A stretch of DNA of 64,000 nt, from assembly GCF_010692325.1 (NCBI RefSeq), contig NZ_JAAHHW010000022.1, positions 1-64,000 of the forward strand, in the 5' to 3' direction. Under the pieces are notes generated by a model, which saw only the letters and a program-made list of their open reading frames with translations, had not been told where the DNA came from and ran no database searches. The stretch's first letter is position 1. Each line of letters begins with the position of its first letter. Source of the stretch: Moorena sp. SIO3I8. Lineage in GTDB: Bacteria > Cyanobacteriota > Cyanobacteriia > Cyanobacteriales > Coleofasciculaceae. Shown here piece after piece: positions 26,772 through 36,510 of the stretch. A program made the position numbers and the translations under genes.

Positions 26772-27674
26772 TCAGCTTGATTCGGTTTGTCTATTAGATG
26801 ATTTGCGGTGGAAACGAATTCCTAAAAAGATGTCGTATACAAAGTTCCAAAAACTCTTTCGAGCCAGAAGTCCTAGAGATTGATCACAACCTTTTTCATC
26901 TAAAAGGGGTTTAACAGCACGGTAGGCGGGCTGATACTTGTACCAGGGTATGGTCGGCCACAGGTGATGAATTAGATGATAATTTTGTCCCATAATTAGC
27001 AGGTTTATGATGGGACTGGGGTAAACTCTAGCATTTTTCCAGCGATCACGTTCTTTGAATGGACGATGGGGCAAATAATCAAAGAACAATCCTAGCGCTA
27101 TACCTACAACTAATGCTGGCACAAACCAATAGTTCATGATGTAGTCTAAAAAGCCATATTGACAAGCAAGATATATGATGATGGCGATGAATAGACGGCT
27201 AAAAAACCACTCCCATAGCTCATACTTACGCCACAAACGGCGCTTGAAAAAAAATATTTCGTGATAAAAAAAGCGAACTGCAATTAACCACAGCGGACCA
27301 CCAGTGGAAACAAAATGATCGGGATCGTTTTCGGGATCGTTAACATTGGCATGATGCTGCATATGAACCCGCGTGAACACTGGGAAGGTAAAACCTAACA
27401 TCAAGGCGCTACCATGACCCATTAGGGCATTGACGTAACGGTTTTTGTGGGCAACATGGTGAGAGGCATCGTGAATGACTGTTCCTACCATGTGTAAGGC
27501 AAGGACATTAATGCTAAAGCAGCAAGCGTTAGGCAAATCCCAAAGCCAGTAACCACTGGTGGAACAGACCACCAAGATGATCGCCGCCACAAACATGAGT
27601 AACGTTAAGTTAAACTTATCCGGGGCACCCAGGAACTCCTTGGGCACTGTCAGCGGCTTGATGGCCTCCGACAT
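26772..27674 (-). CDS. crtR: Beta-carotene hydroxylase CrtR
   Basis: A 300-residue membrane di-iron enzyme of the fatty-acid-desaturase superfamily that hydroxylates beta-ionone rings, giving zeaxanthin from beta-carotene. The three histidine boxes are visible as HDASHH (near residue 68), HMQHH (near 104) and YHLIHHLWP (near 231), among four or more hydrophobic segments. Length matches cyanobacterial CrtR. A GGAGAAA ribosome binding site precedes the ATG. The next minus-strand sequence upstream is a decayed hydrolase gene. Confidence 0.93.
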   Translation of the reverse strand: MSEAIKPLTVPKEFLGAPDKFNLTLLMFVAAIILVVCSTSGYWLWDLPNACCFSINVLALHMVGTVIHDASHHVAHKNRYVNALMGHGSALMLGFTFPVFTRVHMQHHANVNDPENDPDHFVSTGGPLWLIAVRFFYHEIFFFKRRLWRKYELWEWFFSRLFIAIIIYLACQYGFLDYIMNYWFVPALVVGIALGLFFDYLPHRPFKERDRWKNARVYPSPIINLLIMGQNYHLIHHLWPTIPWYKYQPAYRAVKPLLDEKGCDQSLGLLARKSFWNFVYDIFLGIRFHRKSSNRQTESS

Positions 27675-27874
27675 ACTTGTTTTTTCTCCTTTCTACTGTC
27701 TTTTGGTAGTATAAGGTACAATGGCTCAATTATAAAGATTTGTTAAGATTAGAGCTTCTAATCAGAAACTAGAGTCAATTTCAGGAAAATCACTCTCGTC
27801 ACGAGGGGAGTCACCCCCTCAGACCGTAAGGAGAGGGGAGCCTTGTCTTGATGCAGCCCCTCCTCACTCGCGCT

Positions 27875-28225
27875 TTGCATTAATAAAGGTCGTTGGTTAA
27901 AAGAAGTAGCTCGGTTACTCAAAATAATCCGGTCAATCCTATGGGGGGTTTTCAGAGCTACCTTCAAAGCCAGACAGACTTCCTTTCGACTCGCCACACA
28001 GATAAACGTCCTGTGAAGCTCCCTCGTTGAGTTCCGCTTCAATCAGGTTAACCACTACCCCTGACAACTTCTGAGAGTTGCTTAAATCATCCGTTGGGAT
28101 CGCCAAACAACGGACATCAAAAGCAGTTTCTCAATGTTGAGTCTGTACTGCCAACAGCTCACCCTTTCGAACCATCCCTGGTAAATAAACAAATAGTAAA
28201 TAATCACCGATTAGACTGTCCCGGA
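27875..28225 (-). pseudogene. Alpha/beta-hydrolase pseudogene
   Basis: On the minus strand, translation gives DYLLFVYLPGM, then an in-frame TGA, then TAFDVRCLAIPTDDLSN ... VVVNLIEAELNEG ... VYLCGES. A +1 frameshift follows, and the next frame continues VCLALKVALKTPH ... DRIILSNRATSFNQRP. VYLPGM, the GxS nucleophile elbow and the DRIIL strand order are those of an alpha/beta hydrolase of the cyanobacterial esterase/phytyl-ester-synthase-like type. At least one stop and one frameshift are present, and homology ends near 27875, where GC-rich repeat sequence begins. It lies downstream of a decayed acyltransferase on the same strand. Confidence 0.7.
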
Positions 28226-28476
28226 GTCAAGAAACACTGACAACTCTTAACTTTTGGCATTGTTGACTTTGAATATGAAGTAGAAGTAAGAAGGGAAGCA
28301 GGTCAAAGTTGCAGAACATATGAACTATTTACTATCAGAGTAAGCTAAAACACATGAGGGGGCTATAGCTTTAGTACAAATTCTATGCATAAGTGACATG
28401 CTCCCAGTAGTAAATGGGAAGTAGGAAATGGCAACTAGGAAATAGGAACTAGGAAATTGGTAGTTTAAATTAGTAA

Positions 28477-28534
28477 GCTATCAGCTATCAGCTATCAGCT
28501 ATCAGCTATCAGCTATCAGCTATCAGCTATCAGC
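28477..28534 (+). repeat. AGCTATC heptamer array
   Basis: About eight perfect tandem copies of AGCTATC. Shorter versions (AGCTGATAGCTGA) occur near 7090, 50090 and 52940. Confidence 0.9.
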
Positions 28535-28553
28535 GATTAGCGCTACAGATGGT

Positions 28554-28620
28554 GCTACTTGAGGTGCTTTTGAATAAAATAAGCTGACGGCACCTCAAGT
28601 AGCGTGAGCTAAAAGCTCAC
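28554..28620. repeat. Double hairpin in decayed intergenic region
   Basis: GCTACTTGAGGTGC (28554-28567) pairs perfectly with GCACCTCAAGTAGC (28590-28603), and GTGAGCT-AAA-AGCTCAC (28604-28620) follows directly. The rest of 28226-28824 shows only repeats (CTTGATACTT-type near 28720-28755) and no gene. Confidence 0.7.
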
Positions 28621-28824
28621 GGCTGACGGCTGAATGCTTACATAAATTATGGTTATGGATCAAGTTTTTATTCAACCATAAGTGAGCCACAAACAAGCAG
28701 ATTTTATCCTTTATCCTTCATACTTGATACTTGATACTTTATCCTTGATACCCTGTAGTAACCTAGCAATTTAATCCCGGCAGGTCTTAGTAATGGGGCA
28801 GACAATCTGTTTCCCTTGATAGTG

Positions 28825-29427
28825 TTACAGCTGTTTCTGTGTAATCCAAGAGGAATGTCCAACTAATACTACCACACGGCGATGAATAACCATCGGATGC
28901 CAACCCATTTGTTCAAATAGGGGTTCAGATGGGTCAAACAAACGTAACCATCCCAGCGGTATCACTGAGTGTACGATTTATTCTTGGGAAGCGATCGCGC
29001 TTTAGGCGCGGCGCTGCCTGTTTAACTGATGTCCACAAAGCTAAGTGGGCAAAGCCTTTATAAAACTTGCCTATTGCCAAAGGCTGAGTCAAATTCACCA
29101 TTGGTTGGGCTCGGACTAGAAACACCCCAACCCAATGATTATGTTCGAGAAACTGAACTTGCCTGTTGTAAAAACGCCTACAGTGTATTTTCTGGTTTTT
29201 CTAGAGGGAAACAACCCATCTGCTGGACAACCCACCCGCATCACTGGTACTTGTCCCATGTAATGATCACAAGCAATGGGGATTGGTTGCCCTAAGGCTA
29301 CCATCAACAACGGGACATCTAGAAAGCCACGATGGTTGCTCACTACTACAACGGCAGATTTATGAGGAATGCGATCCTCATCGATATTGGAACATTTGTC
29401 TTCCCATTGCAGCAAGCAGCGCATCAT
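28825..29427 (-). pseudogene. PlsC-like lysophospholipid acyltransferase pseudogene
   Basis: Three frames on the minus strand give consecutive parts of one acyltransferase. Frame one: AVVVVSNHRGFLDVPLLMVALG ... HYMGQVPVMR, with the NHx4D catalytic motif as NHRGFLD. Frame two: HWVGVFLVRAQPMVN ... GFAHLALW. Frame three: RLFDPSEPLFEQMGWHPMVIHRR ... then a stop at 28825. At least two frameshifts are required, and the 5' end has a stop upstream of the first fragment. LPLAT enzymes acylate lysophosphatidate or other lipids. It lies upstream of the decayed hydrolase, so both may be remnants of one lipid-related operon. Confidence 0.75.
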
Positions 29428-30039
29428 AAACCTGTAGAGGAAGATGGTCAGACACCAGTTTCAGTCATCAATTTCTAATCTAAATTAACATTTCTTAACA
29501 TTATTTTCAAATTCTATCTATTGACAGATGCCTTAAAGTAGAGATAATGAGGTGCAACACAACTAATGGTGATAGACTGCCAGTGACTACAAGTGTGTAG
29601 CTTGACACATTAGGCATTAAGCCAGTAGTAGAAAAAGCCTGTTAAATCTAAACTAGACTACTAACTTATGTTAATAATTAATTTTCCTTATAATCAAGTG
29701 ACAGAAGGTGGCCTTGATTCCATTCCTTCAAGGGAGTGGGATAACTTATCGGCTGCTTATCATTACTCCTTACTCATAAGTAACAGACTAAGGAGTAATG
29801 ACTCGAAACCCCACAACTAAAATAGGTGGAATGAGTTACAAGATAATAAACAATTTTGAGTAACGTCAACTAAAAAGTAGCGACAGATACTTTTTATAAA
29901 AGGTTAAAACTTAAGTAAATCTGATTAGATAAATACTACATATAGTAACAACTAAAATTAATACTAGTAGCCATACACTAGGTTAGAAATCACTTAAATA
30001 AGTTAAATCAGTTGGCTGGAGGGCGTTTTTAACACTCAT
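29428..30039. other. Intergenic, AT-rich, no gene seen
   Basis: A 612-bp AT-rich spacer upstream of metG. No tandem repeats, tRNA or structured RNA could be recognised; it probably contains the metG promoter. Confidence 0.45.
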
Positions 30040-31632
30040 ATGATTCATACGAATACTACTAAAAATACATTTGCCATTACAACACCCCTTTACTATGTGA
30101 ACGACTTACCCCATATCGGCAGTGCCTATACCACCATGGCATCTGATGCAGTAGCTCGTTTTCAACGGTTACAGGGCAAAGACGTACTGTTAATTACTGG
30201 TACAGATGAACATGGACAAAAAATTCAGCGGACTGCTGAAACTCAAGGGGTAGATCCTCAAGTACATTGCGACAAGATAGCTGCTGGATTTGATGTCCTC
30301 TGGCAAAAGCTCAATATCCAGTATGACCGTTTCAGCCGCACTACTGCTAACCGCCACCAAGCCATTGTCAAAGAATTTTTCATGCGGGTTTGGGATAAAA
30401 GTGACATTTATCTGAGTCAACAACAAGGGTGGTACTGTGTCTCCTGTGAGGAATTTAAAGAGCAACGGGAACTTCTACCTGGAAACCGCTGCTCGATTCA
30501 CCCCAATCAAGAAGCGGAGTGGCGGGATGAGCAAAACTACTTTTTCCGGCTCTCTAAATACCAAAAACAGCTAGAAGAACTTTACCAACAGCGACCGGAT
30601 TTTATCCAACCGGAAAGTCGCCGTAATGAAGTGTTGAGTTTTGTCAGTCAGGGACTACAGGATTTTTCGATTTCGCGATTGAATGTCGATTGGGGCTTCC
30701 CAGTACCGGTTGATCCCAGCCACACCATCTATGTCTGGTTTGATGCCTTACTAGGCTACGTGACTGCCCTATTGGATCCCGATAGTGAAGCAACTCTTGA
30801 TAATGCCTTACAAAAATGGTGGCCGATCAATTTACATCTTATCGGTAAGGACATCCTGCGCTTTCATGCTGTATACTGGCCTGCCATGTTAATGTCAGCC
30901 TCTCTACCTGTTACAGGTCAAGTATTTGGTCATGGCTTTCTGACCAAAGATGGTCAAAAAATGGGAAAAAGTCTAGGCAATACCCTAGACCCAGTGGAGT
31001 TGGTAGATAAATACGGTGCTGATGCAATTCGCTATTATTTTCTAAAAGAGATTGAATTTGGGCGAGACGGGGATTTTAGTGAAACCCGTTTTATCGATAT
31101 CGTCAATGCCGATTTAGCCAATGACCTAGGTAATTTGCTCAATCGCACCTTGGGAATGGCTAAAAAGTATTGTCAAGGTATTGTTCCAGCTTTAACTGGC
31201 TCAGATATTTCACAGGTCAATCCTCTGCTCGAAATTGGCTTAGATCTCGGTTCAAAAGTCGCTAGGGCTTATGAATCCCTAGCGTTTAGCCAAGCTTGCC
31301 AAAAAATATTTACTCTGATTCGAGCCAGTAACAAATTTCTAGATCAGCAAGCTCCCTGGAGCTTGTATAAACAAGGAAAACAGCAAGAGGTTGAACAAGT
31401 GTTATATACAGTTTTAGAGTCAGTGCGCTTAGCTGCCTATCTCTTATCACCGATTATTCCCAGTATTAGTACGGAGATTTACAAACAACTAGGTTTTGCC
31501 ATCGACTTTAGCCAAAAAGAACACATCTTTTTGGCTGCGCCCTATGTATCCCATGCATCTTGGGGGGTTTTACCTCAAAACCAGAAGCTAGGAAAACCCA
31601 AACCGGTATTTGCACGACTGGAACTCACCTAA
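30040..31632 (+). CDS. metG: Methionyl-tRNA synthetase
   Basis: A 530-residue class I synthetase that charges initiator and elongator tRNA-Met. The HIGH motif appears as HIGS (residues 24-27), the KMSKS loop as KMGKS (near 308), with TGTDEHGQKI and the zinc-knuckle-like CVSCEE ... CSIH in between. The C-terminal helical anticodon-binding domain is present; the dimerisation domain of longer MetG forms is absent. An AT-rich spacer precedes it and a strong terminator follows. Confidence 0.95.
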   Translation: MIHTNTTKNTFAITTPLYYVNDLPHIGSAYTTMASDAVARFQRLQGKDVLLITGTDEHGQKIQRTAETQGVDPQVHCDKIAAGFDVLWQKLNIQYDRFSRTTANRHQAIVKEFFMRVWDKSDIYLSQQQGWYCVSCEEFKEQRELLPGNRCSIHPNQEAEWRDEQNYFFRLSKYQKQLEELYQQRPDFIQPESRRNEVLSFVSQGLQDFSISRLNVDWGFPVPVDPSHTIYVWFDALLGYVTALLDPDSEATLDNALQKWWPINLHLIGKDILRFHAVYWPAMLMSASLPVTGQVFGHGFLTKDGQKMGKSLGNTLDPVELVDKYGADAIRYYFLKEIEFGRDGDFSETRFIDIVNADLANDLGNLLNRTLGMAKKYCQGIVPALTGSDISQVNPLLEIGLDLGSKVARAYESLAFSQACQKIFTLIRASNKFLDQQAPWSLYKQGKQQEVEQVLYTVLESVRLAAYLLSPIIPSISTEIYKQLGFAIDFSQKEHIFLAAPYVSHASWGVLPQNQKLGKPKPVFARLELT

Positions 31633-31657
31633 TTTGGTTCCGTCTTATTAACCAAAA

Positions 31658-31718
31658 ACTTAATCGGCATCTTACCTTAATGCTGATTAAGTAAAAAGTT
31701 TTTTAAATTTTTTTTTTT
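31658..31718 (+). terminator. Rho-independent terminator after metG
   Basis: ACTTAATCGGCA (31658-31669) pairs with TGCTGATTAAGT (31681-31692) over 12 bp with one G-U pair and an 11-base loop. T-rich runs follow (TTTTTT, then a run of more than ten T). Confidence 0.75.
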
Positions 31719-31738
31719 AACAAAGAGGTATAATAAAA

Positions 31739-32341
31739 ATGCTGAGCCATTATAATCATGACCCAATTTTTACACCTGAACAAGTCCTAGAAAACCGTGG
31801 TCGTGTTGCCATCTTTATCGATGGTTCAAACTTATTTTATGCTGCCCTACAACTAGGGATTGAAATTGACTACACTAAGCTATTGTGTCGTTTGACAGCA
31901 GGATCTAGGCTACTACGCTCTTTCTTTTACACTGGTGTTGATCGTACGAATGAGAAGCAGCAGGGCTTTCTGCTCTGGATGCGTCGTAATGGTTACCGAG
32001 TAATTGCCAAAGATTTAGTGCAGCTACCAGATGGCTCAAAAAAAGCTAATCTGGATGTAGAAATTGCTGTTGACATGATGGCACTAGTGGGTTCCTACGA
32101 CACAGCAGTTCTAGTCAGTGGTGATGGCGATCTTGCCTATGCAGTAGATTCTGTAAGTTATCGGGGAGTTCGGGTTGAGGTAGTCAGCCTACGCTCGATG
32201 ACCAGTGATAGTCTCATTAATGTAGCTGACCGCTATATTGACCTTGATACCATCCAAGAAAGTATCCAAAAAACACCCAAACAAAACTATACTTACCGTC
32301 CGTTGTCTGGGTTCAATGTGATGGATGAACAGCACAAATAG
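31739..32341 (+). CDS. LabA/DUF88-type NYN-domain protein
   Basis: A 200-residue NYN-domain protein. Its PIN-like nuclease core shows VAIFIDGSNLFYAA (Asp near residue 29), then KANLDVEIAVDMM and AVLVSGDGDLAYAV, supplying the conserved acidic residues. NYN domains are putative RNases; in Synechococcus the relative LabA acts in negative feedback of circadian gene expression. A role in clock output here is inference. AAAGAGG precedes the ATG at good spacing. Confidence 0.88.
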   Translation: MLSHYNHDPIFTPEQVLENRGRVAIFIDGSNLFYAALQLGIEIDYTKLLCRLTAGSRLLRSFFYTGVDRTNEKQQGFLLWMRRNGYRVIAKDLVQLPDGSKKANLDVEIAVDMMALVGSYDTAVLVSGDGDLAYAVDSVSYRGVRVEVVSLRSMTSDSLINVADRYIDLDTIQESIQKTPKQNYTYRPLSGFNVMDEQHK

Positions 32342-33116
32342 TTTGGTGATTAGTGATTAGTAATTAGTAAGTGGTGATTAGGGGCTGTCTGATGGGGTCC
32401 AAACTACGATTTAAGTGTGTGGGCGTTTCTTTCTCATGTCTTGTAGCATTCGGGCAGTAATTAGTGGCTGAAAACCTATAGTTTATGTCCGATGCTTTCC
32501 CCTCCTATAGTTGACATACAGACTTTATTAATGGAGTAGGGTCAACCATCTAAAAACTGAAAGCTAAGCAACTAAGTCAAGTATAGCTGAGGGGGTAACA
32601 GGTCGCCTATAATCATTAACTCATCTGGGTTTGGTCAATTCAGTTACAAAACTTATCTCCAACTTGAAGGAAATAATCAAAGATTGAGTTCTCAGTAATT
32701 GAAAATCTTCTGCCGAGCGCTGAGGGGGTGAAAGGTAGGCTATAATCCTTATCTGGTCAGGATGCGCGTCAATTCAGTTACCCAACTTATCAACTCGATT
32801 TTTCGACCAGTTGGACGAAATAATCAGGAATTGAATTCTCAGTAATTGAAAATATGCTCATGATTGTCTAGGTATAGTTTGGGATGAGAGTGACCTTAAA
32901 CCTAGAGCTGACAAAGAATTTGGGGGGCTTGTCGCCCCCCAGGAACTATAGAGGTTATAAAAACTTCTAATAACTAAGGAGTAATAACTAGTATAGCGTT
33001 TCCTAGTAAGCAATTTTTATAAAAATTCCTTTTTTAAATCGATACAAGTCTTTATGATTAAGCTTTGTATCGATTATTTTATAGTCATTTATCCTAACCA
33101 CACGCTCTTAAGCCAT
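32342..33116. other. Long spacer with 133-bp direct repeat
   Basis: The region opens with GTGATTA-type heptamers (about 32346-32382) and contains two diverged direct repeats described separately. AT-rich sequence then runs to lptC. No gene is seen. Confidence 0.5.
32586..32854 (+). repeat. Two 133-bp diverged direct repeats with TATAATC
   Basis: The copies start at 32586 and 32719, both with GCTGAGGGGGT, then CTATAATC, GTCAATTCAGTTAC, CAACTTAT, GAAATAATCA, and TCTCAGTAATTGAAAAT. The conserved blocks are separated by diverged stretches, as in duplicated small RNAs or regulatory sites. TATAAT sits at the same place in both. Confidence 0.7.
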
Positions 33117-34259
33117 ATGTTTTTATACTCCAAGAGATGTCTGATTTTTTTTATTTTGATTTTCACGGTTTACTCATTATCTGGTTGTAAGAGTGATCCG
33201 AAATCATTAAATCAAGTTCAGGAAGACACTAACGTTACTGAAAAAATTGAAGGAAGTCTAGTCTTTAAAAACGTCACTCTAGATCAGTCAGATAAGCAAG
33301 GTCGTCCTCTATGGAAAGTTACTGGAGATAAAGCGACTTACTCTCCAGATAGAAAAATCGCTTACATTGAGAAACCCAATGGGGATTTGTATCAAGATGG
33401 GAAACTGATTTTACAGGTTTCAGCCCAGAGTGGGGAAATCCTAGAGAATGGTGAGATAGTGTTTCTCAAAGGTCAGGTCACGGCTACAGATCCCCGTAAT
33501 GGTGCTGTGTTACGAGGTGATGAGTCTGAGTGGAAACCTAAGGAAGATTTGTTAGTTATCCGCAATAACGTTAAAGGTAATCACCCTAAACTACAAGCAT
33601 CCGCAAAGGAAGGGCGTTACTTAAGTCGCACCCATAATTTGGAATTAATTGGTCAAGTAGCAGCCATATCGAAAGACCCAAACTTGCAAATGAAAACAGA
33701 ACGTTTGCTCTGGCAAATCGAACAACAGAAGGTAATTGGTAACAAAAGGATACTTATTGAGCGCTATAAAAATAAGATAGTAACAGAACGAGTGGAAGCA
33801 GACAATTCTGAGGTAAACCTTAAGGCAAATATAGCAACTCTCAAGAAAAATGTGCAGTTGACTTCGGTCGAACCACCGGTCGTGATATCGACTAATTCAG
33901 CAGTTTGGAATTTGAATGATAAAACTGTTGTGTCCGATCAGCCGGTTAGAATTGTTCACCAGCAGGAGAAAGTGATGGTAACAGCTAACAGGGGACGGGT
34001 AGATTTGGGTAAGAAAGTAGTTAGGTTAACGGGAGGAGTACAAGGGGAGGGAAGCCGTAAGCAAGCCAAACTGTACGCTAATCAGCTAACTTGGGATATC
34101 CCCACCCAACAGATGGAAGCCTCAGGTAATGTAATATATGAACAAGTTTCACCCCAATTTAATACGACTGGTGATAAAGCAGTGGGTAACCTTGAAGCTC
34201 AAGATATTTTAGTAACTAGTGGTGTTGGGGAAAGAGTGGTAACAGAAATTATTCCTTGA
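33117..34259 (+). CDS. lptC: LPS export protein LptC
   Basis: A 380-residue protein of the LptC/OstA-like family. It is periplasmic and bridges LptBFG to LptA in moving LPS to the outer membrane. The ATG is chosen because it opens a lipoprotein signal (MFLYSKRCL ... VYSLSGC) with the lipobox cysteine near residue 24; an ATG 21 codons upstream is possible. The mature part is beta-rich with repeated DxSxWK and GNVxxT-type strands, longer than E. coli LptC as is usual in cyanobacteria. It is convergent with dacB, separated by tandem repeats. Confidence 0.85.
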   Translation: MFLYSKRCLIFFILIFTVYSLSGCKSDPKSLNQVQEDTNVTEKIEGSLVFKNVTLDQSDKQGRPLWKVTGDKATYSPDRKIAYIEKPNGDLYQDGKLILQVSAQSGEILENGEIVFLKGQVTATDPRNGAVLRGDESEWKPKEDLLVIRNNVKGNHPKLQASAKEGRYLSRTHNLELIGQVAAISKDPNLQMKTERLLWQIEQQKVIGNKRILIERYKNKIVTERVEADNSEVNLKANIATLKKNVQLTSVEPPVVISTNSAVWNLNDKTVVSDQPVRIVHQQEKVMVTANRGRVDLGKKVVRLTGGVQGEGSRKQAKLYANQLTWDIPTQQMEASGNVIYEQVSPQFNTTGDKAVGNLEAQDILVTSGVGERVVTEIIP

Positions 34260-34269
34260 GCTGGTTGAA

Positions 34270-34400
34270 GGTTGTTCGCGTAGCGTGGCCTTTTGGCCAA
34301 GGTTGTTCGCGTAGCGTGGCCTTTTGGCCAAGGTTGTTCGCGTAGCGTGGCCTTTTGGCCAAGGTTAAAGGTTGTTCGCGTAGCGTGGCCTTTTGGCCAA
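34270..34400 (+). repeat. Four tandem copies of the dispersed hairpin repeat
   Basis: A 31-bp unit, GGTTGTTCGCGTAGCG followed by TGGCCTTTTGGCCAA, starts at 34270, 34301, 34332 and 34370; the last interval is 7 bp longer by one extra AAAGGTT. Each unit contains the GTTCGCGTAGCG core and a TGGCC-TTTT-GGCCA hairpin. GTTGACC/AAAGTTGACA heptamer-type repeats follow at about 34454-34510. The array lies between the convergent ends of lptC and dacB. Confidence 0.9.
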
Positions 34401-34539
34401 GGTTGACTGTAGCCTAAATTAATTTATTGCTGAGACTGGCTTTGGATCCGTTGACCAAAGTTGACAGTTGACCAAAGTTGACAGTTGACCAAAGTTGACC
34501 GTTGACCGTCAACGGTCAAGCCAACTCGATATCTATTTG

Positions 34540-35871
34540 CTATTTTTTATTTTCAATCAACAAGGCACTGCTGATTTTTTCAATACGCTTGGGATCACCA
34601 ATGATCAATGGTTTATGGGTTTGATTGCTACTCTTTTGGGTAAGGGCACCCCACTCGACAGACAGGCGTTGCAGTAGCTGATCCTGTTTTGCGCGAAATT
34701 CTAGGATATCGTTGCCACCGTTAATAATGGCAAACCACACTAAACCGCGATCGCGTGTTGGGAGAAAACCAGCTAGAGCACTAACTTCTCTGAGAGTTCC
34801 GGTTTTAATCACAGCCCCTGGGGGAATGTTACGGTCGAGCATGGTTCCCTTAGTATCCCGTCCAGCTAGGGGGAAGACATCCCTAAGATTAAGCTCGTAA
34901 GGCTGTAAAAAGCGCTCAATAGCCATGAGCATAGCACAAGCAGCACGGGGGGAAATTCGATTCTCCATACCTAAACCAGAGCCATTAATCAACTGAATTT
35001 CGCTACCGGGTACACCAGCTGACCTAGCCGCCAACCGAGCGGTTGTCTGAGCACCCCCAATGGCTTGAGACAACATCTGAGATACGTCGTTGTTACTGTA
35101 GATGTTCATCTCTCTAAGAATATCTACCAGGGGCAAGGACTTGTGGAGTAACAGATATTCCTGCTTGGGAATGGGAGTATCAGATACGACTACATTACCA
35201 GCAATTTCTAATTCGGGTTTCTCGGTTCCTTTGGCCATCGATTGATACTGGCGGACAATCTGCCAAGACCAGCTGCTGGATTTTAAGGCTTGCAAGAGTA
35301 GCCCACCAGCAATTTCTGGGTTGTCCTGATCATTCATAGTGAAATTGCCAATGATCACTAAATTTCCAGTGACCCGGCGGATTCCCAGTTGATTTAGACT
35401 ATTACCCAATGCGATCGCTTCTTCCCACACAAAAAACGGGTCGCTACCACCAGTAATCACCAAATCTCCCTCCAATACCCCATCTTTAACTATTCCGGTG
35501 GCACTGACTCTAGTTTCAAATTGATGAGCTGGTCCCCATTGCTGTAATGCCGCTAGACTAGTGGCAATTTTCGTGATTGAAGCTGCGGGTATTGGAACAT
35601 TTCCCCGGTGGGTCGCCAGTCTAGTCAGTCCCGATTGAATCCATACTCCTTGCTTAACTGCTGAACCTTGAACACGCCATTTTCCTATGAATTCATCCAC
35701 AATCGCTTCAGCAGACGGGTCTGGTTCAGCTGGCAAGCTAAACAAGGAGGTATCCCGCCAAGCCATCAGTTGAGCTTGATCAAGGTTGATCGGTTGTAGA
35801 ATTCTCCAAAGTTTGACAGATATAACGACAAAGGCACCGGCAAGGATCCCAGCAGCAAGTTGTTTTAGCAT
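34540..35871 (-). CDS. dacB: D-alanyl-D-alanine carboxypeptidase/endopeptidase (PBP4, S13)
   Basis: A 443-residue class C penicillin-binding protein that trims peptidoglycan cross-links. An N-terminal hydrophobic segment (ILAGAFVVISVKLW) targets it to the periplasm. Active-site motifs are SITK (SxxK, near residue 103), YSNND (SxN) and KTGT (KTG box, near residue 355). A large insertion domain between SxxK and SxN is typical of the S13 family. The downstream end reaches the repeat array shared with lptC. Confidence 0.92.
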   Translation of the reverse strand: MLKQLAAGILAGAFVVISVKLWRILQPINLDQAQLMAWRDTSLFSLPAEPDPSAEAIVDEFIGKWRVQGSAVKQGVWIQSGLTRLATHRGNVPIPAASITKIATSLAALQQWGPAHQFETRVSATGIVKDGVLEGDLVITGGSDPFFVWEEAIALGNSLNQLGIRRVTGNLVIIGNFTMNDQDNPEIAGGLLLQALKSSSWSWQIVRQYQSMAKGTEKPELEIAGNVVVSDTPIPKQEYLLLHKSLPLVDILREMNIYSNNDVSQMLSQAIGGAQTTARLAARSAGVPGSEIQLINGSGLGMENRISPRAACAMLMAIERFLQPYELNLRDVFPLAGRDTKGTMLDRNIPPGAVIKTGTLREVSALAGFLPTRDRGLVWFAIINGGNDILEFRAKQDQLLQRLSVEWGALTQKSSNQTHKPLIIGDPKRIEKISSALLIENKK

Positions 35872-36510
35872 TCACTACACCACATTTGTTTCTTGAGGCT
35901 GCTCTATTTTAGCTAAGACCGCTAGACATGCCCCACACCTCAATGCGCAGCATGAGTGTGGGAACGAAGTTACCGCAAGAATAGGGCAGCCTTTATGGTT
36001 GGTCGGCTATGGGTAAAAGGGTTAAAACTTTATGATTAAGGCTGCCCTAATAAACAGGTTTCATCTCCGGGATGAATCGCGGACAGGATCTTTCATAGTT
36101 TTGAGATCGTCTATAATGAAAGTAGTAGGGAAGACAAATTAAGAGCTAACCGCCACCTACGTGCTTTAAAATCGAACTTTTCTGTATTGTAAGGCGTGCG
36201 GAGGGGCATCCTGTATCGTTAATAAAGCTTGCCGAACGCGCCCCGCGTGGCCTACGGCCTTGTATCCGTTCGCGCAGCGTCGGCGAAAGCCGATACCGAT
36301 AGGTGGAGTTGGCAAGAAGCCCACACTGAACTCAACGAGTCAGTGTGGGAGTATGTCACATACTGAATGCTGCTACTGAACAGTTCTGTTGAGAACATGT
36401 CACCATGCAAGCCTTTCGGTTCCCAAACCTCAAGTTAAACTGATCACATTGTTTACTATTCCAGGTAATGGTTCTGGTAAGATGTGGAAGGTTTCTATAA
36501 ACTTTGAGCA
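35872..36510. other. Intergenic with several hairpins, possible IS605 remnant
   Basis: A 639-bp spacer upstream of plsX. It contains CCCACAC ... GTGTGGG (about 35932-35962), AGGGCAGCCTT ... AAGGCTGCCCT (about 35983-36048), dispersed-repeat fragments (about 36236-36300), and CCCACACTGA/TCAGTGTGGG around a 10-base loop (about 36319-36348) preceded by AAGAAG. The last resembles the right-end hairpin of IS605-type tnpB elements, so a decayed element or orphan guide RNA is possible. No tnpB coding sequence is seen. Confidence 0.45.
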
